Source of the DNA: Streptomyces seoulensis
Lineage (GTDB): Bacteria; Actinomycetota; Actinomycetes; Streptomycetales; Streptomycetaceae
DNA length: 64,000 nt
Assembly: GCF_022846655.1 (NCBI RefSeq)
Contig: NZ_AP025667.1
Span: 5,121,001 to 5,185,000, forward strand
Direction: 5' to 3'
The notes below the pieces were generated by a model, which saw only the letters and a list, made by a program, of their open reading frames with translations, made no database searches and had not been told where the DNA came from. Position 1 is the stretch's first letter, and every line of letters begins with the position of its first letter. This document shows, in pieces, positions 24,799 through 35,373 of the stretch. A program made the position numbers and the translations under genes.

Positions 24799-27258
24799 TC
24801 AGGCTCGCAGCGCCTCCTCCAGCGCCCGGGCCGTCGCCGTCGCGTCCTGCGGGGGCAGTGGCGCCCCGGTGCCGCTGGTGACGTAGAAAGCGTCGACCGC
24901 GTTCGCGCCCAGCGTGCTGACATGCATGCTCCGTACCCGTACCGCCGCCTTCTCCAGGGCCGAGCCGATACGGAACAGCAGGCCAGGTGCGTCCTGGGCG
25001 CGGACCTCGATGACCGTGGCGTGGCGGGAGGCGGCCGGGGCGACGGTGACGCGCGGGGGCGGGGCGGCCCGGCCCCGGCGGCGGGGGTAGGCGGCGTCGC
25101 GTTCGGCGAGGCGGGTGGTGATGTCCAGGGTGCCGTCGAGGGCGCGGACGAGGTCGGCGCGGAGCCGGGTGGCCTGTGGGAGGGAGCCGTACTCGGCGGC
25201 GACCCGCCAGTCGAGCAGCAGGACGGAGCCGTCGTCGTCCACATCGTCGGGCAGACGGAGGGTGCGCAGACCGCCGGTGCGGACGGTGAGCCGGTGCAGG
25301 GCGAGGACTCCGGCGAGCGCGGGCAGGACGCCGGGCTGGTCGGGTACGGCGATGAGCAGTTCGACGCCGAGCGGCTCGCTCCCGCCGGAGGTGTCGTCGT
25401 GCGGTGCGGCGGGTTCGGCCTGGGCGCGCAGGGCGAGGACGGGGCCGCCGGTGCGGTGGGCCTCGATGGCGAGGCGTTCCTGTTCGGCGGTGGGGGCGGC
25501 GGGTTCGGGTTCGGTGCCGGGGTGCTCTCCGGCGAGCACGGCGGAGACCCGGCGGACGAGGTCGGCGACGAGGGAGCCGCGCCAGGCGGACCAGGCGGCG
25601 GGGCCGGTGGCGAGGGCGTCGGCCTCGGTGAGGGCGTGCAGCAGTTCCAGCGTGCTCTGGCTGCCGACGGCGTCGGCGACGGCCCGGAGGGTGGCGGGGT
25701 CGTCGAGGTCGCGGCGGGTGGCGGTGTCGACCAGCAGCAGGTGGTGCCGGACGAGGGCGGCCAGGACGGTGACGTCGGCGCGGTCGAAGCCGAGCCGGGC
25801 GGCGACGTCCTTGGCGATGATCTCACCGGCCACCGAGTGGTCGCCGGGCCAGCCCTTGCCGATGTCGTGCAGGAGGGCGGCGACGAGCAGCAGGTCGGGG
25901 CGGCTGACACGGCGGGTGAGGGCGGAGGCGCGGACTGCGGTCTCGATGAGGTGCCGGTCGACGGTCCAGAGGTGGACGGCGTTGCGCTGGGGGCGGCAGC
26001 GGACGCGTTCCCAGTCGGGCAGGAGGCGGCTGATCAGTCCCTCGGCCTCCAGTGCCTCCCATACGTCGACGGTGGGGCGGCCGGAGCCGAGCAGGGTGAT
26101 CAGTTGTTCGCGGGCCTCGGCGGGCCAGGGGGTGGGCAGGGGGCGCGCGGTGGCGGCCATGCGCCGTACGGCGTGCGGGGAGAGCGGGAGGGCCGCCTGG
26201 GCGGCGGCGGCCGCGGCGCGCAGGGGCAGTACGGGGTCGCGTTCGGGACGGGCGGTGCGGGCGAGTACGGCCTCGCCGTCCTGTTCGACGACGCCTTCGG
26301 CGAGCGGGGTGCGTTCGGCGACGGGCTTTCCGCCACCGAGCATGGCGCGCAGCCGGGGCCGTACGGCGCGGGCGCGCAGGACGCGGCCGACCTCGCGCCA
26401 GGTGACGTCCCCGGCGTACGAGATCACGCGGGCGGCCTCGTAGACCTGGCGGAGCAGGGTGTCGGCGTCGAGGAGTCCGAGTTCGGCGGCGACCTGGTCC
26501 TGTTCCTGGAGGGCGAGGCGGTCGGTGGCGCGGCCGGTGAGGAGGTGGAGGGCGTCGCGGGCGTCGAGGAGGCGTCGGCGGGCGTCGGCGAGGCCCTCGC
26601 GGGGTGCGTCGGCGAGCCAGGAGGCGGCGACGGCGCGCAGGGCGGTGGCGTCGCGCAGCCCGCCCCGGGCCTCCTTGAGGTCGGGTTCGAGGAGGAAGCG
26701 CAGTTCGCCGTGGCGTTCGGCGCGTTCGGCGCAGAGTTCCTGGAGTTCGGGGAGGCGTCTGGGGGCCTGGTTGCGCCAGTCGGCGAGGATCGCGGTGCGC
26801 AGTCCGGCGGTGAGGCCGAGGTCGCCGGCGAGGTGGCGGGCGTCGAGCAGGCCGAGTTGGACCTTGAGGTCGTCGCCGGCGGTCTTGCGGGCTTCGGCGG
26901 GGGTGCGGACGGAGTGGTCGAGGCTGATGCCGAGGTCCCAGACGGGGTACCAGAGGCGGTCGGCGAGGGCGGCGACGGCCGCGGGGTCGGTGCCGTCGTG
27001 GAGGAGCAGCAGGTCGAGATCGCTGCGGGGGGAGAGTTCGCCGCGGCCGTAGCCGCCGACGGCGACGAGGGAGACGCCCTTGGCGGCCGGTGCGGCGGCG
27101 GTGAAGAGGCCGGTCAGCCAGTCGTCGGTGAGTCCGGCGAGGGCGGAACGGCGCGGCGGCCCGGACCGCGCCCCCTGGTTGAGGAGGTGCAGCCGGGCCG
27201 CCGCGTAGCCGCTGGGTCCCGTGTCGTCGGCTTCTTTGCGGTCATCCGTGCGCGTCAC
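24799..27258 (-). CDS. glnD: PII nucleotidyltransferase/UTase GlnD
   Basis: An 819-residue bifunctional sensor. It has an N-terminal nucleotidyltransferase domain (GGYGRGELSPRSDLDLLLLHD split around residue 70), a linker, an HD hydrolase domain (LLHDIGKGWPGDHS) and two C-terminal ACT domains (beginning near VELLIAVPDQPGVL and IEVRAQDAPGLLFRIG). In Streptomyces it adenylylates and de-adenylylates GlnK rather than uridylylating it. GTG start with GGAG seven bases before. It follows glnK by 36 bases in the amtB-glnK-glnD operon. Confidence 0.95.
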   Translation of the reverse strand: MTRTDDRKEADDTGPSGYAAARLHLLNQGARSGPPRRSALAGLTDDWLTGLFTAAAPAAKGVSLVAVGGYGRGELSPRSDLDLLLLHDGTDPAAVAALADRLWYPVWDLGISLDHSVRTPAEARKTAGDDLKVQLGLLDARHLAGDLGLTAGLRTAILADWRNQAPRRLPELQELCAERAERHGELRFLLEPDLKEARGGLRDATALRAVAASWLADAPREGLADARRRLLDARDALHLLTGRATDRLALQEQDQVAAELGLLDADTLLRQVYEAARVISYAGDVTWREVGRVLRARAVRPRLRAMLGGGKPVAERTPLAEGVVEQDGEAVLARTARPERDPVLPLRAAAAAAQAALPLSPHAVRRMAATARPLPTPWPAEAREQLITLLGSGRPTVDVWEALEAEGLISRLLPDWERVRCRPQRNAVHLWTVDRHLIETAVRASALTRRVSRPDLLLVAALLHDIGKGWPGDHSVAGEIIAKDVAARLGFDRADVTVLAALVRHHLLLVDTATRRDLDDPATLRAVADAVGSQSTLELLHALTEADALATGPAAWSAWRGSLVADLVRRVSAVLAGEHPGTEPEPAAPTAEQERLAIEAHRTGGPVLALRAQAEPAAPHDDTSGGSEPLGVELLIAVPDQPGVLPALAGVLALHRLTVRTGGLRTLRLPDDVDDDGSVLLLDWRVAAEYGSLPQATRLRADLVRALDGTLDITTRLAERDAAYPRRRGRAAPPPRVTVAPAASRHATVIEVRAQDAPGLLFRIGSALEKAAVRVRSMHVSTLGANAVDAFYVTSGTGAPLPPQDATATARALEEALRA

Positions 27259-27294
27259 CCAGCGACTCCTGTTCTTTCTCTGTCTTTCCTCGTG

Positions 27295-29330
<2,036 letters not shown>

Positions 29331-30809
29331 TCAGCCCGCCTCGGCGCTCTCCGGCAGGTCGACGGCGAGCTGCTCGGTGAGGTCGATGACGACGGAGAGG
29401 TCCCCGAAGTCCCGGACCGCCGTGCCGACCGTCTTGCGGATACGGGTGTTCACGCGCTCCGAGCGGACCTTGCGGGCGGTCTCCATGGCGCTGGAGGCGT
29501 AGGCGCTGCCCCGCTCGGGTTCGCGCTGGAGGAGATGCACGGTGGCCATGCCGATCAGGTTGAGCGCGTAGGACCGCTGGTGTTCGCCGTCCTTGGCGAA
29601 CAGTTCCACGGCGCGCTCCATCAGCGGCTCGGCGAGCGAGGCGTAGGTGGGGCTGCGGCCGGCGACGTAGGCGAGGTCGCGGAAGGAGTGGGAGTTCTCG
29701 CCGTGCAGCTCGGCCTCGGAGAAGAAGCGGATCCAGTCGGGGTCCGGCTCGTCCCAGTCGTCGGCGTCGGCGAAGGTGTCCTCGGCCATGCGGACGGCGC
29801 GCTTGCACTTGCCGGGCTGGCCCATGTTGGCGTAGGCGCGGGCCTCCATCGCATACAGCATGGACTGGGTGCGCGGACTGGCGCAGTCCCGGCTGCCGTA
29901 CTGCGCGAGATGGATGAGTTCGAGGGCGTCGTCGGGGCGGCCGAGGTGGATCATCTGGCGGCTCATGCTGGAGAGCACGTAGGAGCCGAGCGGCTTGTCC
30001 CCGGCTTCCTTGGCCGCGTGCAGGGCGAGGACGAAGTACTTCTGCGCGGTGGGCTGGAGCCCCACGTCGTACGACATCCAGCCGGCCAGTTCGGCGAGTT
30101 CGGCGGCAACCTTGAAGAGCTTGCGGGTGGTGGCCTCGGGCTGGGGTTCCTGGAGGAGGTCGGTGACCTCGTGCAGTTGCCCGACGACCGCCTTGCGGCG
30201 CAGGCCGCCGCCGCACTGGGCGTCCCACTGCCGGAACATCTTGGTGGTGGACTCCAGCAGCTCCAGCTCGGGGCGGGAGAGCCGGCCGGGCCTGCGGGGC
30301 TCGTGGGCCGGGTCGGGCTCGGGCGGGGCCGACGCGGAGGGGGTGGGGACCAGCCAGCGCTGCATGGGCTCGATGAGCGCGGGGCCCGCCGAGAGGCCGA
30401 GGGAGGTGCCGAGGAAGCCACGCCGGGCGAGCATCAGGTCGCTGCGCGAGAACTCGCTGAGCAGCGCGACGGTCTGCGGGCCGGTCCAGGGCAGGTCGAC
30501 GCCGGACGCGGACGGTGACTGGCGGGCGACGCGCAGGCCGAGGTCCTCGATGGAGACGACGCAGCCGAACCGCTCGGAGAACAGCTCCGAGAGGATGCGC
30601 GGGATGGGTTCGCGCGGGTTCTCCCCGTCCAGCCAGCGGCGGACCCGCGAGGTGTCGGTGGAGATGTGGTTGGCGCCGAGCTGCCGGGCCCGGCGGTTCA
30701 CCTGGCGGGCCAGCTCGCCCTTGGACCAGCCGCTGCGCACGAACCACGAACCGAGCAGGTCGTTGGGGCGCTTGTCAGCGTTCGTCCCGCCACCGCCGTT
30801 GCCGCCCAC
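29331..30809 (-). CDS. nsdA: NsdA, negative regulator of sporulation and antibiotic production
   Basis: A 492-residue cytoplasmic regulator. The N-terminus has an XRE-like helix-turn-helix region (WSKGELARQVNRRARQLGANH...SRVRRWLDGENPREPIP), the rest being helical TPR-like repeats (e.g. AYANMGQPGKCKRAVRMAED). Similarity and its place beside amtB identify NsdA, whose loss in S. coelicolor increases actinorhodin production and sporulation. The longest frame starts at a TTG (30854). The GTG at 30809 with GGGGG upstream gives the MGGNGGGGTNADKRPN start and is preferred. Confidence 0.9.
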   Translation of the reverse strand: MGGNGGGGTNADKRPNDLLGSWFVRSGWSKGELARQVNRRARQLGANHISTDTSRVRRWLDGENPREPIPRILSELFSERFGCVVSIEDLGLRVARQSPSASGVDLPWTGPQTVALLSEFSRSDLMLARRGFLGTSLGLSAGPALIEPMQRWLVPTPSASAPPEPDPAHEPRRPGRLSRPELELLESTTKMFRQWDAQCGGGLRRKAVVGQLHEVTDLLQEPQPEATTRKLFKVAAELAELAGWMSYDVGLQPTAQKYFVLALHAAKEAGDKPLGSYVLSSMSRQMIHLGRPDDALELIHLAQYGSRDCASPRTQSMLYAMEARAYANMGQPGKCKRAVRMAEDTFADADDWDEPDPDWIRFFSEAELHGENSHSFRDLAYVAGRSPTYASLAEPLMERAVELFAKDGEHQRSYALNLIGMATVHLLQREPERGSAYASSAMETARKVRSERVNTRIRKTVGTAVRDFGDLSVVIDLTEQLAVDLPESAEAG

Positions 30810-31267
30810 TGGAACGCCCCCATTCCTGAATCCACCTGTCGCCGAATGCGCCAAGCCCTATCAGAATGCCGGTGGACCGGGCCGCCCGTCCGGTGGTTCT
30901 CACCCTTCGAACGAGCTGACGGCTTGCCCCCGGCATACCCATGAGTGCATGTGCCCCCGGGACTCGCACACTCACAGTAATCCCACGATCACCCTTCCAG
31001 CCACGGCGATCCTTGAAACGCCACCATTCGCCACCCCTTCGAATGAACTCAGGTTGACCACCCCGCGATTCACTTGACACCGGGCGATCGGCAGTGGGCG
31101 GAAGGAAGCGCGTGGGGGCGCGCGACGTCCCGTACACCACCGTTCGTGCCACGATGCGCTGCCTTGTCCCGATAGGGGTGAGGGAAAGCGAGAGTCGAGG
31201 AGTCACGTTCCGCATCCCTCTCACTCCGTTTCGTAACCACCGGCGCGCTCGACCCGTTGGAGGGGGC
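30810..31267. other. Divergent regulatory region of nsdA and the prim-pol-like gene
   Basis: 458 bases with lower GC than the neighbours. Two copies of CCCTTCGAAyGArCT occur at 30903-30917 and 31035-31049. TTGACC near 31053 and TTGACA near 31074 could be -35 elements but lack obvious -10 partners. No gene recognised. Confidence 0.45.
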
Positions 31268-31930
31268 ATGGGTTTCACGATCGGCGGCATCCGGGAGATC
31301 CGCTCCGGCACGCGTCGGCGCGGCCGCACACCGGAATGCACCACGGCCGCCGAGTTCGCCGGGCTGTGGGGCTGGGACGTGGTGCCGGGTGCACGTGCCG
31401 CGGGCGGTGCCTGCTCGTGCGGGCGGGCCGGCTGCCCGGAGCCGGGCGCGCATCCGCTGGACTTCGCGCCCCAGGTCTCCGCGGGGGCCACGCTGGACGA
31501 GGCGAGCCGGGCGTGGGCCGAGGTGCCGGGCGCGTCGGTGATGCTGCCGGTCGGCCGGGCGTTCGACGTGATCGAGGTGGCGGAGGCCGCGGGGCGCCGG
31601 GCGCTGGTGCGGCTGGAGCGGATGGGGCTGCCTCTCGGCCCGGTCACCGCGACCCCGGAGGGCCGCGCGCACTTCCTCGTCGCCCCCGGCACCGCCGCCG
31701 AGCTGCCCCACCTGCTGTACCGCATGGGCTGGGACGACCCCTCCGCGCTGGACCTGCGCGGCCTCGGCCCGGGTACGCACATCACCGCCCCGCCCTCCGA
31801 CCGGGGCGGCCTCGGTCCGGTGCGCTGGCTCAGGCCGCCGGTGCTGGACGGGGCGACGCGCCCGCCGGCGGCCCGGCTGCTGCTGGGCACGCTGGCCTAT
31901 GTGGCGCACCGCTCCGCCGCCCCGGCGTAG
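31268..31930 (+). CDS. Short primase/polymerase (prim-pol) N-domain-like protein
   Basis: A 220-residue protein. A CSCGRAGCPEPGAHPLDFAP segment (about residues 49-68), followed by a DEASRAW and SVMLPVGRAFDVIEV core, is characteristic of the bifunctional primase/polymerase N-terminal family in actinobacteria. It is far shorter than a full prim-pol and no helicase domain follows. Most acidic catalytic residues of the active D-x-D motif are not evident (FDVIEV instead), so polymerase activity is doubtful. ATG at 31268 with GGAGG just upstream. Divergent from nsdA. Confidence 0.65.
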   Translation: MGFTIGGIREIRSGTRRRGRTPECTTAAEFAGLWGWDVVPGARAAGGACSCGRAGCPEPGAHPLDFAPQVSAGATLDEASRAWAEVPGASVMLPVGRAFDVIEVAEAAGRRALVRLERMGLPLGPVTATPEGRAHFLVAPGTAAELPHLLYRMGWDDPSALDLRGLGPGTHITAPPSDRGGLGPVRWLRPPVLDGATRPPAARLLLGTLAYVAHRSAAPA

Positions 31931-31944
31931 CGGCCCCGGCCCCT

Positions 31945-32000
31945 CTCACGCCGAAGCGCCCGTCCCCCGTCTCTCGCGGGGGCGGGCGCTTCGGCGTGAG
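31945..32000. terminator. Strong bidirectional terminator before ftsY
   Basis: An 18-base perfect stem (31945-31962 with 31983-32000) extended inward by a GGGG/CCCC segment. It lies between the converging prim-pol-like gene and ftsY. Confidence 0.85.
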
Positions 32001-32020
32001 CGCGGGTGCGGTGACGGGGG

Positions 32021-33226
32021 TCAGTCACCGAGGAGCGCGTCGACGAACGCCTCCGGGTCGAACGGCGCCAGGTCGTCGGCGCCCTCACCGAGGCCGATGA
32101 GCTTGACCGGCACGCCCAGCTCGTTCTGCACGGCGATGACGATGCCGCCCTTGGCGGTGCCGTCGAGCTTGGTGAGCACGATGCCGGTGATGTCCACGAC
32201 CTCGGAGAAGACGCGGGCCTGCACCAGGCCGTTCTGGCCGGTCGTGGCGTCGAGCACGAGCAGCACCTCGTCGAGCGGGGCGTGCTTCTCCACGACGCGC
32301 TTGACCTTGCCCAGCTCGTCCATGAGGCCGGTCTTGGTGTGCAGACGTCCGGCGGTGTCGATGAGCACCACGTCGACGCCCATCTCCTTGCCCTCCTTCA
32401 CCGCGTCGAAGGCGACGGAGGCGGGGTCACCGGCCTCCGGGCCGCGCACGGTGTAGGCGCCGACGCGCTCGCCCCAGGTCTGGAGCTGGTCGGCGGCGGC
32501 GGCGCGGAAGGTGTCGGCGGCGCCGAGGACGACGGTGCGGCCGTCGGCGACCAGGACCCGGGCGAGCTTGCCGGTGGTGGTGGTCTTGCCGGTGCCGTTG
32601 ACGCCGACGACCATCACGATGCCGGGCTTGCGGCTCTCGGGCTCGGTCTTGACCTCGCGGTCCATGTCGGTGCCGACGAGCTGGAGCAGCTCCTCGCGGA
32701 GCAGGCCGCGCAGTTCCTCGGGGGTGCGGGTGCCGAGCACCTTGACGCGCTCGCGCAGCCGGTCGACCAGTTGCTGGGTGGGCTGGACGCCGACGTCGGC
32801 GGTGAGGAGGGTGTCCTCGATCTCCTCCCAGGTCTCCTCGTCCAGGTGCTCGCGCGACAGCAGCGTGAGCAGGCCCTTGCCGAGGGCGTTCTGCGAGCGG
32901 GAGAGGCGGGAGCGCAGGCGGACGAGGCGTCCGGCGCTGGGCTCCGGGATCTCGATCTCGGGAGCCTTCTCGGCGGCGGGGGGCTCCTCGACGGTGGTGG
33001 GGGCGCCGCCACCCGGAAGGTCCACCTCCTCGATGGTCCGGCGTTGTTCGTCGCGCGGGGTCTCGGCCTCGTCACCGACGTGCGGTTCGGCCGGGGGCGC
33101 GGTCAGGTCTGGGGTCGACGGCGGGGGCGGCGGCAGCGGCTTCTTGAGCCTGCTGGTGATGAGGAGCCCGCCGAGCGCGCCGAGCACGACCACGGCGATG
33201 ACTACAGCAAGGATGATGGTTTCCAT
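32021..33226 (-). CDS. ftsY: Signal recognition particle receptor FtsY
   Basis: A 401-residue SRP receptor GTPase. Unlike E. coli FtsY it opens with a true membrane span (METIILAVVIAVVVLGALGG), then a Pro/Glu-rich acidic linker (about residues 27-95), then the NG domain: GVNGTGKTTTTGKLA (G1), IDTAGRLH (G3), LTKLDGTAKGG (G4). The ATG at 33226 was chosen because it places the span at the N-terminus; AGG lies four bases upstream. Partner of Ffh. Confidence 0.95.
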   Translation of the reverse strand: METIILAVVIAVVVLGALGGLLITSRLKKPLPPPPPSTPDLTAPPAEPHVGDEAETPRDEQRRTIEEVDLPGGGAPTTVEEPPAAEKAPEIEIPEPSAGRLVRLRSRLSRSQNALGKGLLTLLSREHLDEETWEEIEDTLLTADVGVQPTQQLVDRLRERVKVLGTRTPEELRGLLREELLQLVGTDMDREVKTEPESRKPGIVMVVGVNGTGKTTTTGKLARVLVADGRTVVLGAADTFRAAAADQLQTWGERVGAYTVRGPEAGDPASVAFDAVKEGKEMGVDVVLIDTAGRLHTKTGLMDELGKVKRVVEKHAPLDEVLLVLDATTGQNGLVQARVFSEVVDITGIVLTKLDGTAKGGIVIAVQNELGVPVKLIGLGEGADDLAPFDPEAFVDALLGD

Positions 33227-33406
33227 AACCTGTCCAGTATCAGCCATGGGGTATCCGACGAAGAGGCTTCCGCGCGCCTGGCATTTCCTCCAGGAGACAA
33301 ATGCCACAGGGGTAGTGGAGTCGGATTAAACTACGATGACTCTCGGCTCCGCTCCGCGTGTTGAGCCCGTCGTCCTCGTCCCCCACCGCTAGGACACTCC
33401 CCCTTC

Positions 33407-34852
33407 ATGAGCAAGACGGCCGCGCGCGAGGGCGCGCTGGAGACCCGTGGCATCGAGCCGGTCCCCGATCACGAACGCACCGCGCGCACCCGCGGGCTCT
33501 TCCCCACCTGGGTGGGGGCCAACATCAGCGTGCTTCTGCTCACGATGGGCGCGAGCCTGGTCGTGACGTATCACCTGAACTTCTGGCAGGCGCTCGTCGT
33601 GGCGGCCGTCGCGCCGCTCGTCTCCTACGGCCTGGTCGGGCTGATCGGCATCGCGGGCAAGCGGGGTGCCGCGCCCGGCATGGCGCTGTCGCGGGCGGTC
33701 TTCGGTCAGCGCGGCAATCTGCTGCCCGGTTCGCTGATCTGGGTCGCGCGCTGGGGCTGGGAGACGATCAACGCCGTGACCGGCGCGTACGCGCTGCTCA
33801 CCATCCTGGACCTCGCTCTCGGCATCAAGGCGAACGGCGTGCTGGACATGGTCACGCTGCTCCTCTTCGTGATCGCCACGTTCGTGATCTCCGGGCTCGG
33901 GATCGGCGCCGTGCAGAAGTGCAGCAAGTACGCGACGTACCTCTTCGGTGTCTTCTCGGTGCTGGTCCTGGGGTATCTGGCCGTGCACACCGACTGGTCG
34001 CGCGTGCTGCACGGGAGCGCGGGGTCGACGGCCTCGCTGATCACCGCCGTCGGCCTGATCGCCGCGGGTGGCGTGAGCTGGATCCCGTCCGCGCCGGACT
34101 TCACCCGCTATCTGCCGCGTACGGCCTCCTCCAAGGCGGTCGTCGGGCACACCATCGGCGGGGCGGGCATCGTCGTACTGCCGCTGGTCCTGATGGGTGC
34201 GGTGATGGCGGTGGCCACCCCCGATCTGGCCTCGGCGGCCGACCCGGTCTCCTTCCTCGGCAAGATCCTGCCGCTGTGGATCACGATCCCCTACCTGCTG
34301 ATCGCCGTGGTCGGCATGCTGCTGATCAACTCGATGTCGATGTACTCGGCCGGCTTCACCGCGCAGACGCTCGGTTTCCGCATCCCGCGCCACTGGGCCG
34401 TCTCCGTCAACGCCGTGATCTCGCTGGCGCTGGGCGGTGTGCTGATGCTGGTGGCGTCGAGCTTCATGGGCTCCTTCATCGCCTTCCTGTCGATGCTCGC
34501 GGTGGCCTTCTCCGCCTGGACCGGCGTCTTCGGCGCGGACATGCTCCGCCGCAAGGAGTACGACGCCCGCGCCCTGGCCGACACCACCCGCACCAGTGCC
34601 TACTGGTACCGCGCCGGCTTCTCCCCCGCCGCCGTGGCCGCCTGGGCGATCGGCCTGGTCTCGGGCCTGCTCTTCACCACCTCGGACTGGTTCACCGGCC
34701 CCCTGGCGAAGAACAACGTCATCGGCGAGTACGGCCTGGGCTGGATCGCGGCGATCGTCATCTCCGCCGCCCTGTACCTGGCCCTCCCGAAGCCCCGCAT
34801 CCCCTCGCCGACCCCGGCACCGGCCGAGGAGCAGACCTCCGCGACGGTCTGA
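33407..34852 (+). CDS. NCS1-family cytosine/purine permease (CodB-like)
   Basis: A 481-residue membrane protein with about 12 spans, of the nucleobase:cation symporter-1 family. RTRGLFPTWVGANISVLLL is typical of the CodB branch, as are the SWIPSAPDFTRYLPR and SMYSAGFTAQTL motifs. Likely substrate is cytosine or a related purine/hydantoin; not decided from sequence. Transcribed alone, ending in a strong hairpin. Confidence 0.88.
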   Translation: MSKTAAREGALETRGIEPVPDHERTARTRGLFPTWVGANISVLLLTMGASLVVTYHLNFWQALVVAAVAPLVSYGLVGLIGIAGKRGAAPGMALSRAVFGQRGNLLPGSLIWVARWGWETINAVTGAYALLTILDLALGIKANGVLDMVTLLLFVIATFVISGLGIGAVQKCSKYATYLFGVFSVLVLGYLAVHTDWSRVLHGSAGSTASLITAVGLIAAGGVSWIPSAPDFTRYLPRTASSKAVVGHTIGGAGIVVLPLVLMGAVMAVATPDLASAADPVSFLGKILPLWITIPYLLIAVVGMLLINSMSMYSAGFTAQTLGFRIPRHWAVSVNAVISLALGGVLMLVASSFMGSFIAFLSMLAVAFSAWTGVFGADMLRRKEYDARALADTTRTSAYWYRAGFSPAAVAAWAIGLVSGLLFTTSDWFTGPLAKNNVIGEYGLGWIAAIVISAALYLALPKPRIPSPTPAPAEEQTSATV

Positions 34853-34865
34853 CCCCCACCGAAAC

Positions 34866-34897
34866 CCGAAGGCCCCCTCCACGGAGGGGGCCTTCGG
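34866..34897 (+). terminator. Terminator of the NCS1 permease gene
   Basis: A perfect 15-base stem, 34866-34880 with 34883-34897, enclosing only two bases; a few inner pairs must open to form the loop. It starts 13 bases after the TGA stop. Confidence 0.8.
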
Positions 34898-35271
34898 CGT
34901 ACCGGGTCGGGGAATCGGCGGGGTCCGGCGCCGGGCGGGGGCCTCGCGGTGGCTCCGTCAGCGCCTGCGCTCCAGCGCCCGATGCGCGGGGTGGGCCTGG
35001 CTCGCCGGTCCGCGCAGGATGTCGGCCAGTAGCCGAGCCGGGGGTCGACTCCCGTGCGCGAGTCGGCATCTCGGCCTACCCGCCCGTGTGCGGCCCGTGG
35101 GCTGTCGGCCCGCCAGGGGCACGAGCCCTCCACCTGGCCGACGGGGCTTCCCCCTTCGGAGATGCCGGCGCACAGCCGACCGAGCCCTCCCCGACGGGAC
35201 CCGACATCGGCCCGTGCCCCCGGCGTACCCGGTCCGACCGAGGGCAACGGCACCGCCCCCGGACACGACAA
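34898..35271. other. Unassigned stretch between two terminators
   Basis: About 370 bases lying between the terminator of the NCS1 permease and that of glcP. It is very GC-rich and open in several frames by composition, but no frame has a recognisable product or a ribosome-binding sequence. I see nothing definite in it. Confidence 0.4.
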
Positions 35272-35312
35272 CACCGCCCCCGCTCCAGGCAGTGGCCGGA
35301 GCGGGGGCGGTG
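35272..35312 (-). terminator. Terminator of glcP
   Basis: A perfect 15-base stem, 35272-35286 with 35298-35312, and an 11-base loop. It lies about 60 bases past the glcP stop. Confidence 0.75.
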
Positions 35313-35373
35313 GAGGTGCGAGGAGAGGGGCAGCGGGGACTTGGCCCTTCTCCTCGGGTCCAGGGGGGGGCGG

